A DNA stretch of 64,000 nucleotides from positions 25,514,101 through 25,578,100 of the forward strand of contig NC_092677.1 in NCBI RefSeq assembly GCF_964355755.1, read 5' to 3'. Shown piece after piece: positions 1 to 15,200 of this stretch. This DNA comes from Antedon mediterranea. Lineage: Eukaryota; Echinodermata; Crinoidea; Comatulida; Antedonidae. The notes under the pieces were generated by a model that made no database searches, was not told the origin of the DNA, and worked only from the letters and a program-made list of their open reading frames with translations. The position numbers and the translations under genes were made by a program. The stretch's first letter is position 1. Each line of letters begins with the position of its first letter.

Positions 1-238
1 TTTTACTGGAGAAATCTTATGTAGGAGAATTTTACAGTAGGCGGAGGTATGCCCTCTCGGAGTGGCTTTCTAGTTTACTTATTTTATTAGTATTAGCTAT
101 TTTTTGTCTTGTTTTGTTTGTATAAATGAGTTTTGTTGTTTATTACTATAAATAATATAATTATGTGTAATGTTTTTTATAACTGATTGTTGTCTTATAA
201 GATAATATAATTAATACTTATTTGATTTTACATTTTAG
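1..238. other. AT-rich stretch before the first recognised exon
   Basis: I see no exon here whose reading phase joins the exon that starts at 239. A donor-like GTATGC near 47 does not give a stop-free frame in the required phase 0. It is probably intron of the gene that follows. Confidence 0.4.
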
Positions 239-3200
239 GCGAAAGAAGAGAAAAAGAAAACAAAAAAACTATGCAAAAAATTAAAAACATATGGTACCTG
301 CAAGTATGTAAATTGTTTCTTTTTCTTATTTACAATATGTGAGATTTCCTTTCTCTAATGTGTCTGTTGAGATTTATTATACTAGGTAATAGTTGTTGTC
401 AGAAAAGTTTTGGTAAACAGCTTAGCAGTTATGTTGTTCAGATATGCTATTACTACATTAAAACCAAATACAATTTTTGTCTAAATTTTCTGGTTGTTTT
501 TAATATATTTTAATTTTAGGGATGACCATTGTCATTTTCGACACAAACTCTACGCTGAATTGGACAGTCCTGTGATGCTAAACAAAGATACAAGCATTGC
601 TGATTCTAGATATGTTAAGGTATTCATTTCTTCTCTGTACGTCCACCTAATTACGTCAAGAACCAGATTTCCTACAAAGTCCAGAATAAAAATACCTGTC
701 TCATTTAAGTGTCTCTAAATTCTATCTACGTGACACTTAAGTGAAATTCTTAAATATTTTATTGACTTAAGTGAAATATCTAGTATTTAAGGAGAAAATT
801 TAATACGGCCACTGGAGCCATAGATATCAAGTTTTCACAAGAGGCTACTTCTGTCTTAAATATTTATTGGCTTAAGTGAAATGCAGAACAGTAAATACAG
901 CCACTGGACCCTTAAGTATCAAGTTTTCACAAGAGGCTACTTCTGTCTAAAAATTTTATTGATTTAAGTTAAATACTTAATATTTAAGAGAAATATTGAA
1001 TACGACCACGGGAGCCTTAAGTACTGTATCAAGTTTTCACAAGATGCTACTTCTGTCTAAAATATTTATTGACTTAAGGGAAATGGTAAATTTGGCCATT
1101 TGAGCCTTAAGTATCAACTTTTCACAAGAGGCTACTTCTGTCTAAACTATTTATTGACTTAAGTGAAATGAGAAATTGTGAATACGATTACTGAAGCCTT
1201 AAGTATCAACTTTCCACAAGAGGCTACTTCTGTCTAAACTATTTATTGACTTAAGTGAAATGAGAAATTGTGAATACGATTACTGGAGCCTTAAGTATCA
1301 ACTTTTCACAAGAGGCTACTTCTGTCCTAAATTGTCAATATCTCTTCACTTCTGTAGGTTCTCATCTGTTACATTATGGATGCAACACATTACTTCGCTA
1401 GAATCGTTAGCACACAGAACGACCTCTCTGGAGAAGAGCATCTGCTTGATTCAGGAACAACCATCAAATTGAACTCTGACCTTCAGAGTTGGTTTGAGGA
1501 CCCTCGTCGTCGTGTGACACATTCCGATGCAAAGTGCGGTGACTTGTGCGTTATAGAGGACAGCAGATATATGTTTCACAGGGCACGTGTAGAAATGTTG
1601 TTTTCATCGGAGCATGGCACGAAGCAGAATGCTACAGTAAGTCTGTTTTTATTAAATCATAATATTCTACTAGTATTGCCTGTTTAAAAAGTAAACATTG
1701 GTTAATTGGTCATATACACTTATTCATTTTCTAGGTTCAGTTAGTAGACAATGGGAGGTTTGAAGTTGTTACTGTTAATAAGCTGTTAAATCTTCCTGCC
1801 CATTTATACCACATTCCATTTCAAGTAAGTACTGTAACTTCTTTTTTCTTTTTTTTTCATACGCAATTATAGTATGGATAAACTATATTTAATAATTTAT
1901 CATGCTTATAATAAACTAAGTCTCATTTGAGACTTAGAACGTGGAGTTGAACGAGTTGTGAGTCACAACCTTGGCACTAGGTCAGGATTGAACCCTAGAC
2001 CCTGGGATTGGAAGACAAGCATGTTAACCACTAAGCTACAGCTCCACTACATTACAAAAATTGTTTCAATCATTTATTACGATTGTTAATTAAAACAATA
2101 AAATACTTAAAGCTTTGAATGACCTGATAATGTAAAAATATCCATATTTTATGCTTAACATTAGATTATTTACCATTTAAATGTTTGTCCATGTCTATAA
2201 CTCTAGGTTGTTGAAGTGTTTTTGTGTCATCTGAAACCAAAAGATAAAGACACGGATTGGACTAACCAGGTACAATTTTTGTTTGTTTATGAAAAGCAAT
2301 AGAAAGCACTCAGACTACATTTTTTAGTATTTTTTGATAGGGCTAGTAAAATGGCAATTGGGGAAGTATATTCTGCAGCTAACTACCCAAGTGTACAATG
2401 AAAAAAACAATAATTAAATTATTTGGGCAATTGTATAGTCTTCAGCTAATAAACCCAGTGCGCTATTGGAAAAAAAAAAAATAGTTTAATTATTCGGGTA
2501 TATATAGTCTTCAGCTCACTAGATAATGCTGTGTGTTATTGAAAAACATGTTAGTTAACAATAGTTAAATGAAATGTTACCTTTTTTTTAAATCTTCAAC
2601 AGGCATCAGCATTTGTGCATAACCTGATCTACCAAAAGGAACTTTGTGGTAAAGTGGTTTTGAGGTATTAAGTTTCTCCATCTTGGTCTACACTATCAAA
2701 CTTGATGTGAAAAAAAAATGTAATGTGCCCATATATCGACACGATGACATTATATCACTACCTTATTTGGGCATATCACTACCATATTTGGGCACATCAC
2801 TACCATATTTGGGCACATCAACTAGTGTAGGAAGAGCTTTAAAGTCGACGATTTTCGTGACATGCATATTGGACTTAGATGTTAAACTTTTCAACTACAT
2901 GCTTCTTCTTTAGGGTCATGTCATGTCATGTCAGTGCTCTATCATCTTCTTTGTTGCAGATTATAAATAATTTTCTTTTCTTCTTAGTCTTGGGAATACA
3001 CTTTGGCTTGATCCACTGGTTGAACGAGTACAACTGAGTACAATCAAAACGGTCGTCAACGAACATAATATCAGGTTGGAACTACTGAGGGCAGGCTTCG
3101 CTGAACATAACACAGAGGTAATATTTGTATATTTCCCTTTTAGTTTGGTACAATTTATACATATTTCTTGTTCTTTTAATGATTTGTTATCATTCCAAAA

Positions 3201-6200
3201 ATTCTTCAGTTACTGCAGTAACTACAATTTGTTTACAGCAATAATATTATGATTTTAGTTTGTTTCTATGTCGAAGTTTATATGGAAGTCAATAAACAAT
3301 GAAGTAATTTTTACATGATTCCTTAGTTGATCAAATACTGATTGAATAACTGTTTCTCATAATGGCTGTAACCATTGTCATATTGCTTAAGCATATTTCT
3401 TATTTTTTGTTTCTCAGCACATAAAATTATTGAAAGAGCGTTGCCAAGGAAAAATAGATATCTGCTCTCCTACTGCTACTGAAAAAGATGAAGAAAAGTA
3501 TAAATAAGTCATTTTTTTTCCACATTGTTGAAATCATCATAATTATCATAAGCGTGACAATGATGATATCTTCTTGTCTTCATTATCAGCATTATTAGGC
3601 AAGTCAGTGGCTGAGCGATTAAGACAGTGGAAGCGTAATTATGTAGCCTTAACATCGGCAAGGGTTTGAAGCTCACTCGCTCCATGGTTCTGGTGGTAGA
3701 ACGAGTCTTCTCGGATATGGACTATAAACCATAGGTCCAGTGTACACATCTGGCTCATGTGCACTTTAAAGAACCTAGTACATCTTTCTAGACGAGTAGG
3801 AATATTACCCCGGTGTACTAGTACATCACAGCCACTGATCATAACTGGACCCTCTGGGAGACCAGTCTTTAACTCAAGAGGTTGCCAGTATAAATCAAAC
3901 ATTTAAATTTAATCATAATTACCATTATCATTATCTCTCGATTTAATATAAACTACAATTTTTCAGGGAAGCGCAACAATTGGTGACACAATCAATGCAG
4001 CTATCAATACGGGGTGTCAATGAGGTATACCTGTCAGCTATGGACACTCCGGATCTTATCTATGTCCAACGGATCGATAAATTCAAAAGGTAGAATATTG
4101 TAATTCATCAGATTTTCTTTAATTTGAGCTTATAGCGCCCCAAATGACTCACAATTGTCCCTTATGTCAACCGATATATTTTCAATTGACTGTATCACAT
4201 TTTTAAATATGTTATATAAATATTTTTTTACAGACTAGAGGCATTAATGAAGGAAATAAATAAAAGAATGGAAAAGTCTTTGGACAATTCAGTTGAGAAA
4301 GTTCCTGTAGATGGTGGTGGAGATTGCTCGGAAGATGGATCTGCAACAGAGGGAGGAATGACAGATAAATCAAAAGCAAGTGTCAGACAATGGAATCCAG
4401 GTTCTTACTGCCTGGCAAAGTTACTATTGGATGAAACGTAAGTGATCACAATAATAATAAAAATCAAATGAATAAATCAAATCAATAAATGATGGTTTAA
4501 TGGTATTTTACTTGTCCTGTCCCTGAGAAATCACAGGGTCAAATCCAGTCCAGCTCTAAAATAAGATGTTTTGACTAACTTGTAGGTGGTACAGAGGAAA
4601 GATAGTTGAACAAGTAAAATCAGAGAAACTAGTATATACCGTGTTCTTTTTGGATTACGGGGATCTAGAAGACATCGCAGGGGAAGATATCTATCCTATT
4701 TGGGATGATGCCCTACAGGTAAAACAAGTTTTATTTTCATGTCTTACTGTGAAGGTAGCACCTGTCCATGAAAAAAAGACAATGGTATGCAATACACAGT
4801 ATATGCATACATACACTTTGGCTATGCTCCCCTCTAAAGCTCTGTCTACACTATCAAATGTGACAAAAAAATGTGATGTGCCCATATATGGACATGATGA
4901 TGTCATAGCACTACCATATTTAAGAATATCGCTACCATATTTAGGCACATCACAAACTAGTTTGATAGTGTAGACAGAGATTTAGCAGAAGTCATGCTTA
5001 TATGCATATAGATAAACACATAAATACATAAATGTGATACTTGCTACGAGTATCCGTTTTATTTATTCACTTTTACACAATTGAAAGATGCTGATTATGA
5101 AAAACTCCCAACTATTACTATTTGTTTTTTATAGCTACCATTCCAGGCGATAGAATGCAGACTGTATGGTGTGCTGCCCACCGATGAAACCTGGAACCAG
5201 GATGTTGGCAATACAATGTGGGATATATGTAATGAGAATGAAGGAAAACGAATCCTGGATGCGACGGTGAGATATATTTACTTTTGGGTTTTTTTTTTTA
5301 ATCTGCTATATTTACCTCATGATTAAATTCTCACCATCTAATGTGTTGTAGGTTTTTGTAGCTTTCTAACAAGTCAAAATAGTCTTTTTATTTCACTTTG
5401 CTTAAAATGCACTTTGATTTAGAAAATTTAAGCTTTGTTCCCACTAGAACGCAAGTGCCTTACCGACAGTACTGCAAACATCGCCACAGAAAATAAAATC
5501 AGTTTAAATTCATGCAAAGGCAAAAGAACACTGGAAAACATAGTACAGCGCGTACTCAAAAGTATGCGGGTTGAACCAGGTCAAAGTCTACGGCATGCTA
5601 ACGTTGACGCGCAGCAAGCAGGTTTGATTTCACAATTTTTGGAAGGGCATTTCATTCCGTTGCGTCGGTTGTGTTACGTTGCATCGCTAGTGGGAACTAA
5701 GCTTTAGAGGGCGCATGACTCCATGTGATGTCTATCCAACCTCGTGAAGTGAATTTTTTTGTAGATGACGTAAATGCAACTCTGTTTAATTTTTTTTTGA
5801 CCAGGTGAAATCAAAAGAACTATCTGATAGTTTGACTGCCGTAGAATACTATAATATTGAATTGAGGTTTAATGCAGCTACACCAAGTTCCTTAAGCTGC
5901 ACCAGCTGTGACCTCTCGGTGAACCTTGTGCTGCAAGGTCTTGCTCTGCCATCTGAAGACACAGTTCAAGTGAGTATGTCGGAGATTCCTTTAAAAAAGT
6001 TGAATATCTGGTAATTTATGAAAGCATAGCCAACGTTAACAAACTAGGCCTAGTAGTTGAGCATATATTAAATGTATACATTATTGGGATATTTTATTAT
6101 TTTTATTAAAAAATAAAATGAAGCAATTGCTCTTAGTGGGAGGCAGGAAGATGACTCAAAATATTACCGGCCTAGGGGGTATTGTGCTGCAACAGTAATA

Positions 6201-9200
6201 ACTATAGCTTACAAAAAGCAGTTTCTTTCAACTATATTTATATTTTAAAATCCAATAATAAATTGACTTGTTTCATTTTAGCGCATGTTTCCAACTTCTC
6301 AAGATATAGAATCTGTATCAGGCAAATGCAAGGAATATTACCAAGCCAAAGTAAGATATTTTTGTTTAGTAGAGATGAGAGATGATTGGATTGTGTTAGG
6401 AAACTAGCAAAGCTTCTACCAAATATATTCTATGCTTATGATAACATTATGACAAACATAATAAAACATAGTTTTGTTTACAGCTCTGTCTACACTATCA
6501 AACTTTATGTGTAAAAAAAAAAATGTGATGTGCCCATATATGGACACGATGTTGTCATATTACTACCATATTTGGGCATATCACATTTTTTTGTCAAACT
6601 AGTTTGATAGTGCAGACAGAGCTTAAGAGAATAAAAAAAATTGCTAATAGTCTTGTGGTTATGATGGTACCAGAATGTCGAACAGATGAGTCTAGATTTG
6701 TTGAAGAATACCGACTCGCACAAACTCACACCTGGTTATGCAGATTACATTGTGTCAAAGTTCAGTGTTGTTTTTTTTTTTAGGATGATGATGTAAAGCT
6801 ACAGCTTGTTAAAGATATTTCAAATATTACTTCAAACATTATTAAAAGGTTTGTATAAATTTTACTGCAGTAAGTACATTTTTTTAAACTGAATTAACAT
6901 GATGTTTTAATATAAAAGTTTATGAGGCAGACACTGTAATAAACAATTACCCCAAAAAAGCTTACTAAATGATTTCATAAACAGAGTAACAAAATATAAT
7001 TCTTGAAGGCTGCAGTAACTGCAGTACAATAAATTTCATATGATTCATATGTGAAATTAGCAACCAGGTTCCCAACACGTATCCTAAAAAACAGCATAAA
7101 AACACAAAACAATTCAACATTAATAAGAAATAGCCAAAAAATCTGAGATATTCAATTAAACTTACTAACAAAAAGGTTTTCATGTTTGCTATGCTTATAG
7201 ATGGACAATATGGCTATCCTGATTAATTTTTAACATAGCCCAATTGTTGTAATATTAATTCATTATTGATATTTAAATTTGATTTATTACAGTGATGTAG
7301 GTCTTGAACCGCAACATGTTCGATCTCTTTGTTACATATTCTCGGTATCCACCAATCCAAATGAAAGGTTATTGCTGTTACAATCCATAGTCAGGACTTC
7401 ATATAGAAACTTCAGGTAAGAATGTGCGCTTTATTGTGCTAAGGAAATCTAACAACAGGACGCTGAGCTTGCCTTGCTAAGATAGGAACTCGTAACAGTC
7501 CATTGATCTTATGTCTGGCTGCGACAAATACCAACAGTACTGTACTATGTACATATTATCCGTGGTGCAGTGTCTGGTAACCAAACATTAGAGGAAGCCA
7601 ATCAAAAATCAGTCAAAACTTTAAGGGTGTTGAACTGTTTGTGTCGCAGCCACAGATAAACCCTTTGATCTCAGGAGCGCAGCATTTCTTGTATATATTT
7701 ACTGTATATTTAACAAATTACATCTGTAGTTCACCATTTATTGGTTGCAATATGATAAATATGGATTGCTCAGAAACTAGGAAAATATTTCAAAATCCCA
7801 CAAAAACTTTCCATTTTTTTTCTCTTTTAGAAATTGTGATGTAATAATTGAGCATGGTTGTATCAAGGAAGTGTGTTCACTATTGAAAAAAGTTAGTTAT
7901 AAGAGATTATGTCAACAGTATCAAACTTGTTTGACAAAAAAAGGTGTAGGTGTCTGTGTTAATTAACTAACCAAATTTCTTAAGACCCTTGGGCCTGTTA
8001 AGCTATGTCTACACTATCAAACTAGTTTGACAAAAAAGTGTGATGTACTCATATATGGTCGAGATATTCCCAAATATGGTAGTGATATGCCATCATCATG
8101 TCCATATGGGCACTTTGCATTTTTTGTCACATAAAGTTTGATAGTGTAGACAGAGCTTAAGAGAAAATGTCAACATTATACGGATACGGCTTTACCACGT
8201 TGAAACACCGGTTCTCGTCAGATCACCGAAGTTAAGCGACGTTGGGCCTGGTTAGAGCTTGGATGGGAGACCATCTGGGAATACCGGGTGCTGTATACGG
8301 AGCTGGTGTCCCGTTAGGCATTTGAAATCAGCACTGCTGACTCTTATGGCAGCCCCTGCATCTGGTATCTGCCTCAGACCTCTGGTCAAGGTGGGCACTG
8401 GACAAGAGAAGCCCTTGATCAATGTTAGGACCAATCAAGGTGCTTTAGACATTCCTGGCTTTGTTTGTATCAAACCTGTTAGTGGCGGTAATTATCGCTG
8501 TTGGGGTCGATTAAATAAAATTTTAAAAAAATAAAAAAAATATTTTACTGTAGTTACTGCACTTCATTAGTCTGTCCTGTAATAATATTGTGTATGACAA
8601 CCCTAAAAATTGGTAAAGACATTTTTAAATCAGTCTCCCCTCCCCCACCTTCCCCTCAATGCAGTGCCTTTACTGTTACTATATTACATAGCCTATGTAA
8701 ATATATGAACGTGACAGATATTGCCTGCTTAGAGGTTAAATATAAGATTTGACATCCCCTTGTGAATGATATTATCATTTCTCGAGAAATATATTTCCCT
8801 CATCTAGCGCTTCGGGAAATATATATTCCCTCGAACAAAATATCATTCCCTCGGGGATGTCAAATCTTATATTTAACCTCTAAGCAGGCAATATCTGTAA
8901 AATATTGCTTTTTTTCATTGATGCACTTATTTTATCATTTGTATAGTACAGTATATATTTTAAGTTTGATCAGACTAGCTTTCAATTAATAGATTAACTT
9001 TTATAACTTTAACAAATAATGTTATAACTTATTTTTACAGTCAGATGATTGTGATGTAATTGAACAAGTTCTTTGTATTCTGAAGATTGTATCTATCACA
9101 AAGCGGTATGGCTTGATATTTGGGAAACCCCTATTCAGGGGACAATTTCTTGTTAAATGAACGACGGGCAATATGTATTATAGCTAACCCCATTCAGGCA

Positions 9201-12200
9201 GGGAGATACATCTCCCTGATTCAGGGGAGATCCCTATTTAGAGGAAACTTTCTTACGAAATTGATGAGAGGCAGTCTTATGTTTTAACACCAAGACCAGC
9301 CCCTATTCAGGGGACATTTCCCATGAAACAAACTAAAAGGCCAACCAACACTTATTAAGGGATAGCCTTGTTGGTCCCTAAAGCGTGGTTCCCACTAGCG
9401 ACGCAACACAAGGACGCAACGCAAGTGAATTGACCAATCACAAGCGATGGCTTATTCGCTTGTGATTGCTAACTGTTTATAACTTCGCTTGTCATTGGTT
9501 AAAACGCTTGCGTTGCGTTTACGTCCTTGCGTTACGTTCTAGTGGGAACCACGCTTTAAGCCTAAAGGGAAGTCCATATAAAATCTTTGATTATGTTCTT
9601 CTTGTCTTTCTGTTAGCAAACAGTGTTATTCTTTGTCTTTTAGGGTACGAGACAATTTGAATGAATTAGATGTGGATTCAATATGTGGTTTACTCGCTAG
9701 TAACAATCCATCTATTGTTAGTAATTGTTGTTTAGTTTTAAGAAAGCTGATGGCAGAGCATCCGGAGTAAGTACTCCTTGAAACTTAGTATTTCAATAAC
9801 TAATATTAAAGATGCATTGTCCCCCTGAACAAATAATTTGTACAAATTTTTTGTTGAATATGCCATTTTAATGTCACATAAACGTTATCCACTGACCAAA
9901 AATTGGATCGAAAAAAAATGTATTTACCTGACATAACTATAATATAAAGCCAATTATGTTATTTTAAAAGTGAAAACATTTTTTTCGTTTTTTTTTCTAC
10001 AGAAGTTATTTTTTAATATTATTAAAACCACAAAATAACCTATTCAAAGTCTGATTTAATTAAACTTTATGTTTTTGAGAGGACAATATATCTTTACTAG
10101 AATAAATTGCTTATTTAATAATATATTAATGTTGGTATGTGAAGGAACCAAGAACTATTGAAACAAGCTGGGGGTCTGAAGATGCTCTGTGATCTTCTGA
10201 AACTGCAGAGAAGGAATGTTGATACCTGCCAAAGTATTCTGGGTGTGCTTGTAGAATGTGCGAGTAACAGTAGGTAAGAGTCAAAGTTCAAAGTTCAATT
10301 CCCATTAGCAGAAAATGCATCCATAAGAGTTCAGTTTAGAGGCTTGGTTTTTTTTTAATCGAATGGTTTCAGGTACATGTGCACATGTAAAATGATATAT
10401 AAAATATATAATTATGATAAATAACTCCTTAAAAAATCACTCTTTTTCATCACTAATGTTTACAAATTTTTCATAACATCTAGAAAATCAGGCATTTTTG
10501 TTAAATGTTTGAGAGATTAATTATGTAATCTTAATCGATCAATTTCTGTCATATTTTAGGTATCGTGATAACATAAGGGAATTAGGCGGCCTTGATGAAT
10601 TGTGTGATATTATGTGGAATGTAGAAAATGAAGAGGTATTTCTTTTTGCCATCTCAAAATTATATATATATATATGTCCAAGTACTCTCGCTTGCACTGA
10701 TGAAGAGCTAGTGTTTTACTTTATCGTTTTGATTTAGCTTATTGCTTATTTTATTTTGTATCTCTCCATTGAGATCCAGTCACTGATGCCCACAGCATTG
10801 TCATTTTTCAGTGCTTATTTTATTTTGTATATCTCCATTGATATCCAGCCACTGATGCCCACAGCATTGTCATTTTTCAGTGCTTATTTTATTTTGTATA
10901 TCTCCATTGAGATCCAGTCACTGATGCCCACAGCATTGTCATTTTCCAGTGCTTATTTTATTTTGTATATCTCCATTGAGATCCAGCCACTGATGCCCAC
11001 AGCATTGTCTGTTTGCCTTTGGATTTATATATATACAAATCTATATAAATAAATAACCTGGTCAGCCTATTACTATGGATAATAGCAACTGACTGTAGGA
11101 TGGTCTATACCAATGCATTTGAACCTTGGAATGTAGGGGAAATTCCAAGGTGGGTGGAGCTAATGGGGGTAGTGCTTTGGTCGTTTGTTCCCCACAAAAT
11201 TATGATCTACTTTAACTATTACTATTTGTAACTATGGACGTCCGTTTCCGAAATAAAAGTAAAATGAATTTATGAATTACTATTATTATGATGACAGCTC
11301 GTCCATGTTTAAAACTCATGGTTCCGCCCCGAAATGTGATGTGATATAACGTAATTCGACTGTTTGTTGTTCTTTATTAGTTACTCTGTCTCTCAGCACA
11401 AACTTTAAAGTTCTTGGGAAACGGTAACACAGCCAACTTGACAGCAATGATTAATGAGGGGATGCAAGATAGTATTGAAAGGTAAAGAATTATACTCTAT
11501 AGCACAGTTCACAAAGCATTGCACCCAAAGGAATGAATTGAAATGAAATACATTGGGAGCCTAAAAAAGGTCCCTTAATAGGGGTTGGCAATAGTCTTAA
11601 AACATACACTGCACTTCATTAAGATCATGAAAAATTGTCCCCTTAATAGAGGTGTCTCCTGAATAGGGGTTTGCCAAACATATACTGTTCATTATTTTAA
11701 TGAAATATTGTCCCTTGATACAGGTTCCAAGGGTCTGCAGTGCATTGCTTTATCAAAATACCTTTTGGTTTACATTTTTTAAAGAACAGAATGGGGTACC
11801 ACTCGCAGCTCATTTCAGTAGTTCATACCTTACTTTTTGACTAATTCTTCCCCCTACAGTTTGTTGATGTCACCATCATACTCTGAAGTCACCGTGCACA
11901 CGCTATCGGATCTGGACATTCAGCTGCTAGAGTTTAGTTTCATGAACAAAGCTAAATTAGAACTCGTTAAAAGAGCCGAGGTAGAGGGAGTGGACATACA
12001 CGCCTTACAGACTATCGAACCGCAAAGCAAACCTTTGGCGATTGCGGACAACATTCCAAAAATTGCACCAAAGAAAAAAATCGAACAGAACATTATTGTA
12101 AAGAGTAAATTGGTCAGTAGATCAAAAGATATGTCTGAGATGTACCCTGGTTATAAAGCCGCAATGTCACCGATTTATACGCCCAACAGCTGTGACGTTG

Positions 12201-15200
12201 AAGAAGTTGATTTATCGGATCTTCCACCCCTTATTATTGCCGATACTACAACAAGGTACAGTACTAACATTATAAAAATATTTACTAAATCAACAGATAA
12301 TTTTTAATACTTTTTTATAACTTAAGCTCTGTCCACACTATCAAACTAATTTGACAAAACAATTGTGATGTGCCCAAATATGGTAGTGATATGCTTAAAT
12401 TTGGTAATGATATGTCATCATCATATCCATATATAGGCACATGACATTTTTTTGTTACAAAAAGTTTGATAGTGTAGACAGAGCTTTAATAATAAAAATT
12501 AAATTTACCAGAACAACTAACTTCTATTTTCAGAACTCATCCAAAGGTGCTATGGTCACAAAAACCGAATTTAATTTTATTAAGCGTTCAGTTGAGAGGC
12601 GTCCAGGAGCATGACACTAATGTAACAAGCCAGACCGTGTCTTTCAGGTGAATACCAGGTTAAAGTTCAAAGGTTAAATATGAATTAAGAGAGTACTAAT
12701 CTGTGACTATTAATATGCTTGAAGGAACATGATATAGGCCTGTAGCTATATCTTAAACTTCTCCCATCGTTAAATAAAATGTAGTCCAATTAAACCAAAA
12801 TGTATTCTTCTCTAAAGCTCTGTCTGCTTCATCTGACAAAATAATGTGATGTGCCCATATGTGGACATGATGCTTTAGGAATACAGACATCTTGTATTGT
12901 ATGTTAAGCTCTGTCTACATTATCAAAGTTTATGTGACAAAATAATGTGATGTGCCCATATATAGACACGATGCTTTAGGAATACAGACATCTTTTATTA
13001 TATGTTAAGCTCTATTTACAATATCAAAGTTTATGTGACAAAAATATGTGATGTGCCCAAATATTGTAGTAATATGACATCATCATATCCATATATGGTA
13101 ACATCAAATTTTGTCACATAAAGTTTGATAGTGTAGACAGAGCTTAAGAAATACAGATATCTTGTATGTCCTGTTTGTAGAATTATAATACATATTTTTA
13201 TTTGTTTGCATTCTAGCACTATTTTAGATATAGTTTGCTACGAGTTTAGCCTGGACCTATTTGGTAGCGTATCGACTACAAACCACGTGGTGTTGGTAAC
13301 CGGTGGCGAGGTTCTTATTACATTATTTAAACAAAATCTTGTTTGTTGGCCAAGATTGACAAAATCAAAGACAAAGGTATTATTGTTTACTTCAGTTTAG
13401 ATGCCTAAAGCTCTGTCTACACAATCAAACTTCATGTGACAAAAATGTGATGTGCCCGTATATGGACATGATGATGTCATATCACTACCATATTAAGCAT
13501 ATCACTATCATATGTGGGCACATCACTCTTTTTTTAATAGTGTAGACAGAGCTTAAGTGTATCCCTACCATTTGATTGGTTGATAACATATCGCATATTG
13601 TACATTTAATTTAATTCCACATTATTTAACCACGAGGCCCAGATCAACACAAGGTTGTCCTTCCCTGGGATTGTTGTCAGTGTGTTGAAAATGATTGTAC
13701 AAAATAAAATCTTTTCCATACAAAATTCACATTTTTGTAAACATTTTGTGAATTTGTTTAGGATGCGAGGCTGGTGACTATTGCATGTTTAAAAACTAAC
13801 CAGCAGTGTAACTTGTTCGTTGCGCCTCTACTCCAAAATTATAAGCACAATAAGTTTATCCAATTGGTGGGTTGCTTGCTGTAGAATTCGGATAAAAAAA
13901 AAAACCAATTTTTTTTTAAATACCTGACTGTCATAGTGTATGATTCTAAATAACTAGAGCTGACACAATGAAAAAGCAGAATTAAAGATATATTGTCCAC
14001 ATGAAAAATAATTTTTTTTTACATTTTTTTTAAATGTCATGTTACTGTCACATAATAGTTATTTACTTTGACCAAAACTGGATTGAAAATAACATTATTT
14101 ACCTGAAAAAATATTATTTAAAGCAAGAAATACTTAAATTGTCTGTCAGACAATGAGTTTTTGGTTACCATTTATTTTGTCTTTGTATAAGCATGGAGAA
14201 ATAAGCTAACTTATTTCTCCATGGTATTAGTGAAATAAATGAAGTGAAGAACTTAATCAAAATGGCCTATTCAAAGTCTGATTTTATTAATCTTCATTTT
14301 TCATGATTTTGGGGTACAATACATCTTTAAAGTAATCATACAATAATAACGTGAGTAAATAGAGAAATAAAATGATATCGGAACTAAATAATGTCAGGGA
14401 TTATAGGGGAAGTACATTTTTAAAGGTAAAGTGTAGCCCTTCCTATAAAATTTAACTAACTAATTTAACTTTTAGTAATATTTAGATCATCTAATTAAAA
14501 TGCTAAGCCATCTCTTGAATTCTTTTCTTGCTCATCATTTTTCTGTCTGGAAAATTAACAAATAGTTTTGTCATTATTTTAGGGACAATTAATATATCTT
14601 TAAACTATTGTGTATAAATGTTGGGGTGATTTGTATATTGTAGGTATCATTTATTGGAGTTGATTTTGAACGCTGGCAAGACAATTCGTCTAGTTCTGAT
14701 GGCGTCAAAAAGGAGAAGTCAGTAAAACCTACTGTAAGTCCAAAGTCAAAAGGTCAGTGAATGTTGTTTATTTTGTTATATATTGTTTGAAGGTTTGCAT
14801 GGCGAAATCAAATGTTGATATAAAGTGTAAAGACACCACGTATATTTGTTCTGAAAAGAACTGTTGAGTTTCTCAACGTTTCACTCTTGAGGACAATCAA
14901 AGTATATTGATTGAAATAGTTAAAATAAAAGAAAATTATGAAAAAAGTGGATATATATATATATATCTGACCGAATTGTTTCGATCAAATCGTACAAAAG
15001 ATAAAAGAAAGTACAAGAAAATAACAGAACAGAATAACAAGGGAATATATATTTGTATGAAGTGTAAAATCATTGTATTGATAATTTGAGAATGAAATGA
15101 ATAAAATAGTGGTTAACGCCACAAAAGAGAAAAAAAAAAGTATATTGATTGAAACATGGAGAAACTCAACAGTTCTTTTCAGAACTAATATACGGTGTAC

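Noticed and set aside
8182-8300. Genuine 5S rRNA gene
   Set aside because: Several changes from 5S consensus, no T-run terminator after the 3' end, and a fused body with A-rich tail point to a SINE.
10690-10740. A second hammerhead candidate (CTGATGAAGAGCTAGTG)
   Set aside because: The CTGATGA core is present, but no GAAA follows a stem II and no stem I/III pairing exists.
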